Source: Cyclobacteriaceae bacterium (lineage in GTDB: Bacteria > Bacteroidota > Bacteroidia > Cytophagales > Cyclobacteriaceae). From it: a DNA stretch of 6,243 bases. Position 1 is the first letter of the stretch; each line of letters starts with the position of its first letter. Location: assembly GCA_025363495.1 (NCBI GenBank), contig JANYDR010000375.1, positions 1 through 6,243 of the forward strand. Direction: 5' to 3'. Below the pieces are notes generated by a model. The model saw only the letters and a program-made list of their open reading frames with translations. It had not been told where the DNA came from and did no database searches. The position numbers were made by a program, and so were the translations under genes. This document shows positions 1 through 5,600 of this stretch, piece by piece.

Positions 1-1
1 C

Positions 2-2371
2 GCAAAAGAACTATTGGGTGCGGACCTTGTCATCAGCAGCAACAAGAAATTTGAAAAGGAAATTTTAAGTACTCTCGATACAGCGCGGTTGACAAGTGCC
101 GGAGATGCAGAGATGGCATCCATGGTGATGTTCATGAACACACATCAATCGCGCTTGGTAAAGCTGACTGCCTTGTATGGCGACTTTCCTTTTTATGGGA
201 CACTGGAGACACAGCCCGCCAACGCATATTCATTAATGAAGAAGGGCAGGTTTGCAATGATGGATGAATCCCTGGCCCGTCAATTCGAGATCAGTTCTGA
301 AGACTCCATAAAAGTTGGGAATACTATTTTTAAAGTAGCAGGCGTTGTTACCAAGATTCCCGGGGGAGGTGCACTGACTGCTACGCTGGCACCGTCTGTT
401 TACATTTCCATGCAGGACCTGGATTCAACGGGGCTTGTTCAATTTGGTAGCCGTGTCAGCTATCGGTTATTCGTAAAAACACATAACAACGGAGAGACTG
501 AAAAGACAATTACCACAATTAAGCCGATCGTTAAGAAACTCGGATATTCCTACGAGACAGTGGAACGTCGTAAGGAAGGTTTGGGAAGAGGATTTCGTTC
601 TGTGTATCAGTTTTTTTCACTGCTGGCATTTATTGCACTGATATTAGGATGCATTGGTGTGGCGAGCTCCGTCCATATCTATGCACGTGAGAAAAGAGAT
701 GAAGTAGCAGTACTTCGATGTATCGGTTCTTCAGGATGGCAGGCATTCAATATTTACTTCATCCAGATATTTTTCCTGGGCCTGTTGGGAAGTTTATTGG
801 GTGCCGGTTTAGGGGCGGCTATTCAAAAAGTCATTCCTATCATCTTTAAGAATTTTATTCCCGTTGAATTTCCGTTTACTATTTCGTGGGCGGCTGTGGC
901 ACAAGGTCTGATTCTTGGAGTATTTGTTTCCGTGTTGTTTGCCATACTGCCTCTGGTAGCGATCAGGTTTGTTCCGCCACTAACTGTTTTGCGGTCGGAG
1001 TCTTCTCCAATAAAAGGTTTTTCCAAGATGAGATGGACTGCGATTGCTTTGATCATTCTTTTTCCAATCCTTGCCGCTGCCTACCAAACGCAAAGCTGGC
1101 TGACGGGATTGATCTTTGCGGCTGGCCTTGGTGCAGCATTGGGTCTTCTCTCATTGGTGGCGATGGGATTACTGGCATTGGTAAGAAAATTCTTTCCCAA
1201 AAAAGCCAGCTTTGTTTTTCGTCACGCACTTTCAAGTCTTTATCGCCCTAATAATCAAACGAGAACATTGATGGTAACTATTGGATTGGGCGGATTTATA
1301 GTTGCTACACTTAATATTGTTCAAAACAGTTTATTGGGTCAGGTTGAATTCACTGGTAATAAAAATCAATCCAATACCATTTTGTTTGATATTCAACCTT
1401 CGCAAAAGGAGGGAGTTATAAAGCTTATAAAAGATCATCATCTGCCGTTGAATCAGGTTGTGCCGATTGTTACCTGTCGCATCCAGGAATTAAAAGGCAA
1501 AACGATACAAGCACTGACCGCCGACACAGTTCATAAAATTCCTGAGTGGGCATTGACAAGAGAATACCGTGTAACCTACCGTGACAGCCTGCACCAATCT
1601 GAAACGATGCTAAAAGGAGATATTCAATATTTTAAGCCAAAACAAAAGGATTCTGTTGGAGTAACTATTTCTGAAGGAATGCAGGAATCATTGAATGTAG
1701 ATGTTGGTGACTCACTCGTATTTGACATTCAGGGAGTGCCGTTGCGGGCGCGGATCAGCGGTATCCGAAAAGTTGAATGGCCTAAAGATCCACCCAATTT
1801 TATTTTCGTTTTTCCGAATGGCGTTATTGATAATGCACCGCAAATCTGGGTTGCCACCACGAAAGTGGGAGAGGTGAATGAAGCCAATCGTTTTCAACAA
1901 GAGCTTGTGATGGGATTTCCCAATGTATCATTGGTAGACCTGCGACTGATATTAAGTACCGTAGAGAATTTATTTAGTAAGATCAGCGTAGTTATCCGTT
2001 TCCTTGCACTCTTTAGTATTATAACAGGGCTTGTAGTACTGGCTGGCGCAGTAGTGAACAGTAAATTTGTTCGCATTAAGGAAAATGTATTGCTGAGAAC
2101 TATCGGCGCTCGGACACGACAGATCATGCAGATCACTCTTATAGAGTACGCTTATCTTGGTTTGTTCTCGGCCCTTACGGGAATGATTTTGTCGTTGGCA
2201 GGAGGGTGGGCGTTGTGTCGGTTCTTCTTTGAAGTAAAGTTGGGTGTGGCGTGGCTGGATCTGATAGTGGTGGGAGCGACTGTAACGTTACTGACCGTTT
2301 TTATAGGCTGGTTTAATTCACGTGAGGTGATTTCAACGCCACCGCTTCAGGTATTGAGGAAGGAATCATAA
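2..2371 (+). CDS. ABC transporter permease, FtsX/MacB (YbbP-like) family, 5'-partial
   Basis: Inner-membrane permease subunit of an ABC transporter, 789 residues visible and open at the left edge. The frame continues upstream of the TTG at base 14 (AKELLGADLVISS), a phrase normally found shortly after the first membrane helix, so I treat that TTG as internal and estimate that 50-65 N-terminal residues are missing. Numbering from base 2, an extracytoplasmic MacB-like domain (to about 200) is followed by an FtsX domain with helices near 204-228, 250-275 and 297-321. Two central helices follow (345-360, 368-394), then a helix at 422-445, a second extracytoplasmic domain (446-660), and a second FtsX domain with helices near 666-687, 715-741 and 752-771. 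The segments EKRDEVAVLRCIG (230-242) and IKENVLLRTIGAR (692-704) are the paired cytoplasmic motifs expected to contact the ATPase. This duplicated layout matches YbbP of E. coli more than single-domain MacB or LolC. The substrate is unknown. The TAA stop is the outer edge of a palindrome. Confidence 0.92.
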   Translation, partial: AKELLGADLVISSNKKFEKEILSTLDTARLTSAGDAEMASMVMFMNTHQSRLVKLTALYGDFPFYGTLETQPANAYSLMKKGRFAMMDESLARQFEISSEDSIKVGNTIFKVAGVVTKIPGGGALTATLAPSVYISMQDLDSTGLVQFGSRVSYRLFVKTHNNGETEKTITTIKPIVKKLGYSYETVERRKEGLGRGFRSVYQFFSLLAFIALILGCIGVASSVHIYAREKRDEVAVLRCIGSSGWQAFNIYFIQIFFLGLLGSLLGAGLGAAIQKVIPIIFKNFIPVEFPFTISWAAVAQGLILGVFVSVLFAILPLVAIRFVPPLTVLRSESSPIKGFSKMRWTAIALIILFPILAAAYQTQSWLTGLIFAAGLGAALGLLSLVAMGLLALVRKFFPKKASFVFRHALSSLYRPNNQTRTLMVTIGLGGFIVATLNIVQNSLLGQVEFTGNKNQSNTILFDIQPSQKEGVIKLIKDHHLPLNQVVPIVTCRIQELKGKTIQALTADTVHKIPEWALTREYRVTYRDSLHQSETMLKGDIQYFKPKQKDSVGVTISEGMQESLNVDVGDSLVFDIQGVPLRARISGIRKVEWPKDPPNFIFVFPNGVIDNAPQIWVATTKVGEVNEANRFQQELVMGFPNVSLVDLRLILSTVENLFSKISVVIRFLALFSIITGLVVLAGAVVNSKFVRIKENVLLRTIGARTRQIMQITLIEYAYLGLFSALTGMILSLAGGWALCRFFFEVKLGVAWLDLIVVGATVTLLTVFIGWFNSREVISTPPLQVLRKES

Positions 2372-2430
2372 TTCGTTGATTCGATGATTCGGTGATTGCG
2401 TCATCACCGAATCATCGAATCAACGAATTA
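2369..2430. terminator. Perfect 28-bp palindrome joining two convergent stop codons
   Basis: Bases 2369-2396 are the exact reverse complement of 2403-2430, leaving the loop TGCGTC (2397-2402). The outermost three bases on the left are the TAA stop of the permease, and those on the right (TTA) are the stop of the minus-strand PLP enzyme. Its position between convergent genes suggests a bidirectional transcription end or an mRNA 3'-end stabiliser. There is no T-run on either side and only 10 of 28 pairs are G-C, so it is not a standard intrinsic terminator. The hairpin is seen directly; termination is inferred. Confidence 0.6.
2372..2427. repeat. Seven tandem octamers, three direct, one central, three inverted
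   Basis: The 56-base gap between the stop codons divides exactly into seven 8-base units. They are TTCGTTGA, TTCGATGA, TTCGGTGA, the centre TTGCGTCA, then TCACCGAA, TCATCGAA and TCAACGAA. The left units share TTCGnTGA with n = T, A, G, and the right units are their exact complements in reverse order. The array is therefore both an 8-base direct repeat within each arm and a perfect inverted repeat overall. It may be a copy of a dispersed intergenic repeat family, but copy number cannot be judged from one window. Confidence 0.85.
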
Positions 2431-3591
2431 GTTAAGCACGCCTTCTGTTTGTAACACCCTCGAAGCCGTTGCCAGATCATTAATCAAATCATCTGCGTCT
2501 TCCAGTCCAACTGATAGCCTTAGTAGTCCTTCACTTAATCCAAAATCCGCATGTCTTTCTTTTGGGATAGAAGCGTGTGTCATGGTAACGGGATGTGCTA
2601 TCAGACTCTTAATGCCTCCAAGACTCTCCGCAAGCTTGAATAACTTGGCAGCTTTGGTGAATTGTTTCACAGCTTCAAGCGTGCCATCTCTCAGGGTGAA
2701 TGAAACAATCCCCCCGAAATATTTTTGCTGACGAAAAGCAATTTCATGACCTGGATGTGATGTTAATCCTGGATAATAAACATTTTCCACCCAGGGCTGT
2801 CCGTTCAGATACCGTGCTACTGCGAATGCATTGCTGGAATGCTGACGATAACGCAATTCAAGAGTCTCTAATCCACGAATTAGCAACCAGCTCTCAAACG
2901 GGCTTAATACTGCGCCACAGGCGTTTTGTATGAACAGTATTTCTTCGCCTAGCTCTTTAGTTGATGTTACAACTAGTCCAGAGATCACGTCGCTATGACC
3001 GCCAATGTATTTAGTAGCACTGTGTACAACAATGTCTGCACCCAATTCGATTGGTTTTTGACAGACGGGTGATCCAAACGTATTGTCTACACAAAGTAAT
3101 AGATCGTTGGCTTTCGTAATTTTTGATACGGCCAGGATATCAATAATCTTAAGCGAAGGATTTGTTGGAGTTTCGACCCAAACAAGACGCGTGGCTGGTC
3201 GGATGGCTTGTATTATTTCTTCGTCATCCTGGAGATTTACGAAACTTACGTCAACGCCAAATTTTTTGAAGATGGTGGTAAGCAATCTGTAAGTTCCGCC
3301 ATAGATATCATTTCCGGCAATCACGTGGTCACCGGATTTAAGAAGTTTTAAAACGGCATCAATGGCGGCCATTCCGCTGGCGAAGGCAGCACCCGTTGTT
3401 CCTTTTTCATATTGGGCGATGAGATCCTCCAATACTTTTCTGGTGGGATTACCTGATCTCGTGTAATCATATCCCTGATGTACACCCGGGGAGCTATGAA
3501 CGAAAGTTGTTGTTTGATAGATTGGCACGGAGATAGCGCCTGTTAATTCATCTACGGGAATGCTGTGAATGATTTCTGTGTTGAGTGACAT
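2428..3591 (-). CDS. metB: Cystathionine gamma-synthase/lyase-type PLP enzyme (Cys/Met metabolism family)
   Basis: Cytoplasmic fold-type I PLP enzyme of 387 residues, the normal family length. Visible landmarks are YDYTRSGNPTR (41-51), where Y43 and R45 correspond to the phosphate-binding Tyr/Arg donated by the neighbouring subunit; ASGMAA (71-76); Y97, which stacks on the cofactor ring; D169 in VDNT; the Schiff-base lysine K194 in SATKYIGGHSD; E322-S323 in AESLGG; and carboxylate-binding R358 in LLRLSVGLED. A Glu at the E322 position fits gamma-synthase/gamma-lyase (E325 in E. coli MetB, E339 in human CGL) rather than beta-lyase. The usual GGxESL motif reads GGIKSL here, with K328. An upstream SAM-I riboswitch favours a methionine-synthesis role: joining an activated homoserine ester with cysteine to form cystathionine, or possibly direct sulfhydrylation. 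Sequence alone does not fully separate MetB from gamma-lyase, so the symbol is tentative. The ATG at 3591 follows an A-rich leader with no clear Shine-Dalgarno sequence. Confidence 0.93.
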   Translation of the reverse strand: MSLNTEIIHSIPVDELTGAISVPIYQTTTFVHSSPGVHQGYDYTRSGNPTRKVLEDLIAQYEKGTTGAAFASGMAAIDAVLKLLKSGDHVIAGNDIYGGTYRLLTTIFKKFGVDVSFVNLQDDEEIIQAIRPATRLVWVETPTNPSLKIIDILAVSKITKANDLLLCVDNTFGSPVCQKPIELGADIVVHSATKYIGGHSDVISGLVVTSTKELGEEILFIQNACGAVLSPFESWLLIRGLETLELRYRQHSSNAFAVARYLNGQPWVENVYYPGLTSHPGHEIAFRQQKYFGGIVSFTLRDGTLEAVKQFTKAAKLFKLAESLGGIKSLIAHPVTMTHASIPKERHADFGLSEGLLRLSVGLEDADDLINDLATASRVLQTEGVLN

Positions 3592-3645
3592 GTTTTTTTT
3601 GTTTGGTGTTGTGAAAATTTTTTTGCTTTTCGAACAGCACGTATC

Positions 3646-3662
3646 AAAAAAGAGCAGAGCTC
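3646..3662 (-). terminator. Short second hairpin with T6 tail in the metB leader
   Basis: Read on the minus strand, GAGC-TCT-GCTC is followed by six T residues. The four-pair stem is too short to be a convincing terminator alone. However, GCTCTTTTT (3655-3647) is also a perfect 9-base complement of AAAAAGAGC (3701-3693) at the base of the upstream terminator. The segment may therefore form an alternative long-range stem or a back-up termination point. Function is inferred. Confidence 0.4.
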
Positions 3663-3664
3663 AC

Positions 3665-3701
3665 AAAAAAGCTCCGCCGAAAAATCGGAAGAGCTCTTTT
3701 T
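3665..3701 (-). terminator. Intrinsic terminator of the SAM riboswitch expression platform
   Basis: On the minus strand AGCTCTTCCGA (3695-3685) pairs with TCGGCGGAGCT (3680-3670) across a TTTT loop. That is an 11-position stem with one T-G wobble and one mismatch, followed by a run of T residues. The A-run before it and the T-run after it can extend the stem. It sits 31 bases past the end of the aptamer and before the start codon, as expected for SAM-induced premature termination. An antiterminator could form from GGAAAGAG (3731-3724) with CTCTTCC (3693-3687, one bulge), or from the P1 3' strand GATGAG with CTCTTC (one U-U mismatch). Those alternatives are inferred by eye. Because of the A-run, the same hairpin could also act on plus-strand transcripts. 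Confidence 0.8.
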
Positions 3702-3732
3702 ACCCCAACTAACTAAGTAAAATCTCTTTCCA

Positions 3733-3839
3733 ACTCATCTTTCCCCGACATGTCGGGGCTGGATTTGGCACCTTGATTATTTAGATCATTCGGTTGCCAA
3801 GGCTTCACAGGGCCATTCCCTCTGCCTTTCTTGATAAGT
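3733..3839 (-). promoter_or_regulatory. SAM-I (S-box) riboswitch aptamer upstream of metB
   Basis: Read on the minus strand, the segment has the S-box consensus in order: CTTATCAAGA, GGCAGAGGGA, TGGCCC, TGAAGCC, GGCAACC, GGTGCCAAATCC and GATGAG. P1 pairs ACTTATC (3839-3833) with GATGAGT (3739-3733), including one G-U pair. P2 carries the GA-rich kink-turn elements, and TGGC in its loop can pair with GCCA in the junction before P4 (the pseudoknot). P3 is the GATT/AATC hairpin around 3774-3790, and P4 is the palindrome at 3743-3758. By family knowledge, SAM binding stabilises P1 and lets the downstream terminator form, switching the gene off when methionine and SAM are plentiful. Together with its promoter and terminator it accounts for most of the 360-base stretch between genes. 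I see no gene in the remainder, and no clear plus-strand promoter in 3870-3951. Confidence 0.96.
3743..3758. repeat. 16-base perfect palindrome forming riboswitch P4
   Basis: CCCCGACATGTCGGGG is fully self-complementary and folds as a GC-rich stem of at least six pairs with a CATG tetraloop. It occupies the P4 position of the SAM-I aptamer, directly after the junction GGTGCCAAATCC. P4 sequence is variable in this riboswitch class, so an exact palindrome is allowed. Whether it also occurs elsewhere in the genome as a dispersed repeat cannot be seen here. Confidence 0.85.
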
Positions 3840-3861
3840 AGTGTTACAAAGAACAATGACA

Positions 3862-3891
3862 CAAAAATAAGAAGAATTTCGAATTTTACAA
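3862..3891 (-). promoter_or_regulatory. Bacteroidota-type -33/-7 promoter for the metB transcript
   Basis: On the minus strand TTG (3891-3889) is followed after 19 bases by TATTTTTG (3869-3862). This matches the Bacteroidota housekeeping consensus of a TTG-type -33 box and a TAnnTTTG -7 box with a spacer of about 19-21. It would start transcription near 3855, roughly 16 bases before the aptamer, giving a leader of about 264 bases. The placement relative to the riboswitch supports it; the start site itself is inferred. Confidence 0.65.
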
Positions 3892-3951
3892 TAAGTCTAT
3901 AGAATTAGTAGAATTATATTAATCTTTACGGAAACATTACAAACTCCCTTT

Positions 3952-4317
3952 ATGCAACACATTAATGATGAAGCAGAACTCGTGTTGGAAAATCGCGTTA
4001 TAGATGATTTCAGCGCTAGTGATGATACTTCCAACATCTATTGGCTAAAAGAAGGTGCAAACTACTTTGGCAAGGATTTATCGAATCACATTATTTATCC
4101 TGGTGACGATGGGGCTTTATTCGCGGGTATCTTATTTCTGAAAAATGATCAGGTACTCCTTCGGGTCGCAGCGGGCCAAAGAATTCTGCACAACAGGAAG
4201 CCTGTGGACAACATTTTTATTTTCGCGGAGAACACTTCGCTTGAATTGGAATACGGTGCCTCCCGGTTTAGAATCGTACGTGTTAAAAACCTATACGGAC
4301 TTTTGGTGATTGAATGA
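3952..4317 (+). CDS. Short DUF1684-like protein lacking the usual C-terminal half
   Basis: A 121-residue protein with no signal peptide or membrane segment, so probably cytoplasmic. YWLKEGANYFGKDLSNHIIYP (start residue 30) resembles the N-terminal signature of DUF1684 proteins (WLxxGxNxFGxDxSNxIxLP). It is followed by the matching FAGILFLKNDQVLLRVAAG, HNRKPVD (80-86), and YGASRFRIVRVKNLYGLLV (101-119), the place where family members read a basic residue plus GxxxxRL. The protein stops there, without the proline- and aspartate-rich second half those proteins usually carry. A small beta-rich FHA-like fold is an alternative reading. The assignment is from memory of the family pattern and is moderate at best; function is unknown. 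The start ATG follows an AT-rich leader without a Shine-Dalgarno sequence. The next gene follows 56 bases downstream on the same strand, so an operon is possible. Confidence 0.72.
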   Translation: MQHINDEAELVLENRVIDDFSASDDTSNIYWLKEGANYFGKDLSNHIIYPGDDGALFAGILFLKNDQVLLRVAAGQRILHNRKPVDNIFIFAENTSLELEYGASRFRIVRVKNLYGLLVIE

Positions 4318-4373
4318 AAACAGACCCTTAATTGATTAGTTTTATTATTGTAATCCTTATTAACAGTATTAAT

Positions 4374-5594
4374 ATGAATAGACTCCTTGTGTTAATTGCC
4401 GCCATTATTATTGTGGCTTGTTCCGCCCGGAATGAGAATTCTTTAAAGAGTGGAAAGTGGCGTGGAGAGTTTGAGATAGCAGGTGAGAAGATACCAATCC
4501 TTTTTGAAGTAGCGGCAGATTCAGCTGGCTCAGCTAAGGTTTATTTTATTAACGACAAAGAGCGCGCACTTTATAAAGCGGTACATCAGGGAAACGATTC
4601 TATATTAATTTCTTTGGATGATTTTGATAGTAAACTCATTGTATTTTCATCAGGATCAACGCTCAATGGTTTTTACAGAAGGGATAATTCAAAAGGTAAG
4701 GGAATACCTTTTCACGCAGACTTTAACAAAACCAATCGATTTGAACCAAGCTCTAAAACTCCCTCTGCAAATCTTTCGGGGACCTGGGATGTTGAAATAA
4801 GTTCTGAAGGCAAGCCAACCAATAAAACCGTAGGACTCTTTGATCAAAAGGATGGCAAGCTTACAGGAACCATTATGACGATCACAGGTGATTATCGTTT
4901 TTTCGAGGGGCAATTGGATGGCGATACCTTTTATTTGTCGGCCTTTAGCGGATCATCTCCAAAGCTTATTAAGGGAAGAATAGTAGACCCGTCGAACTTC
5001 GAAGCAGAGCTAATAAATCCGGGAGGTAAAGTGAAGCTTGTCGGTAAAAGAAATGATAAAGCAGCTTTACCTGACCCGTATTCACTCACCTATTTAAAAA
5101 ATTCAGAAGAGAAATTTGACTTCTCTTTTCCAGATCCGGATGGAAAATCAACTTCCCTGCATGATGAAAAATATAAGGGTAAAGTAATTCTGGTTACCAT
5201 TACCGGAAGCTGGTGTCCTAACTGCATGGATGAAGCTGAATTCCTGGCTCCCTGGTACAAAGAAAACAAGGGCAGGGGAGTAGAGATCATTAGTCTTTCA
5301 TTCGAACGAAAAGATGATCTCGCCTTTGCGAAAGGTAAAATTGAGCGATTCAAGAAGAAATACGGAATTACATATGATGTTCTTTTTGCCGGTGCTGCTG
5401 ACAAGAATGCTTCACAGAAACTTCCTCAAATCAATGCAATAGTATCATATCCAACAAGCTTTCTTATTGACAGGAAAGGCAACGTGAGAAAAATTTATAC
5501 TGGCTTTACGGGGCCGGCTACCGGTAAATACTATGATCAGTATGTAGAAGGATTTAAGAAGGAAGTGGATGAGTTGTTACTGGAATCTATATAA
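4374..5594 (+). CDS. TlpA/ResA-like thioredoxin-domain lipoprotein
   Basis: A 406-residue envelope lipoprotein with a C-terminal thiol-disulfide oxidoreductase domain. I chose the ATG at 4374 over the in-frame TTG at 4332 because it gives a compact signal peptide, MNRLLVLIAAIIIVAC, with lipobox IVAC and lipidated C16. Residues 24-230 form a beta-rich region that appears duplicated: SGKWRGEFEI (26-35) and SGTWDVEISS (135-144) both open a lipocalin-like strand pattern, and LTGTI and FEGQLDGDTFYLSAF follow in the second copy. The thioredoxin domain spans about 248-400, with SFPDPDGK, the active site W280-C281-P282-N283-C284, and the cis-proline in SYPTSFLID (P360). Family knowledge suggests thiol reduction in the periplasm, for example in cytochrome c maturation or oxidative repair; the actual partner is unknown. 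The pairing with a membrane hydroxylase six bases downstream is the only contextual clue. Confidence 0.92.
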   Translation: MNRLLVLIAAIIIVACSARNENSLKSGKWRGEFEIAGEKIPILFEVAADSAGSAKVYFINDKERALYKAVHQGNDSILISLDDFDSKLIVFSSGSTLNGFYRRDNSKGKGIPFHADFNKTNRFEPSSKTPSANLSGTWDVEISSEGKPTNKTVGLFDQKDGKLTGTIMTITGDYRFFEGQLDGDTFYLSAFSGSSPKLIKGRIVDPSNFEAELINPGGKVKLVGKRNDKAALPDPYSLTYLKNSEEKFDFSFPDPDGKSTSLHDEKYKGKVILVTITGSWCPNCMDEAEFLAPWYKENKGRGVEIISLSFERKDDLAFAKGKIERFKKKYGITYDVLFAGAADKNASQKLPQINAIVSYPTSFLIDRKGNVRKIYTGFTGPATGKYYDQYVEGFKKEVDELLLESI

Positions 5595-5600
5595 ATCATT

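Noticed and set aside
14..16. TTG as the start codon of the permease
   Set aside because: The frame is open to the window edge and the upstream codons (AKEL) continue a conserved family phrase; the first membrane helix would be missing if translation began here.
823..1251. Overlapping frames inside the permease gene on both strands
   Set aside because: They lie wholly within a strongly supported membrane protein gene, show no family motifs and have low-complexity or Cys-rich shadows typical of wrong frames.
2372..2427. CRISPR-like or integron attC array
   Set aside because: Units are 8 bases with no spacers, and there is no cas gene, integrase or attC core site; the mirrored octamer structure explains it fully.
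3892..3951. Plus-strand promoter for the DUF1684 gene
   Set aside because: I saw only a poor TAATCTTTA-like -7 candidate near 3918-3930 and no matching -33 box, so I do not annotate it.
4332..4373. Upstream TTG start adding 14 residues to the lipoprotein
   Set aside because: It would give an unusually long hydrophobic leader; the ATG at 4374 gives a normal lipoprotein signal with Arg at position 3 and the lipobox cysteine at 16.
4318..4373. Frameshifted remainder of the DUF1684 gene
   Set aside because: The bases between the stop and the next start are AT-rich and give no family-like peptide in any frame.
5090..5404. 104-codon minus-strand frame opposite the thioredoxin domain
   Set aside because: It is antisense to the CPNC domain and has no recognisable motif or leader.
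5592..5600. Nonsense mutation splitting one fused gene
   Set aside because: Each side is a complete known module: the lipoprotein ends at the usual point after a thioredoxin domain, and the next protein begins with its usual first helix.
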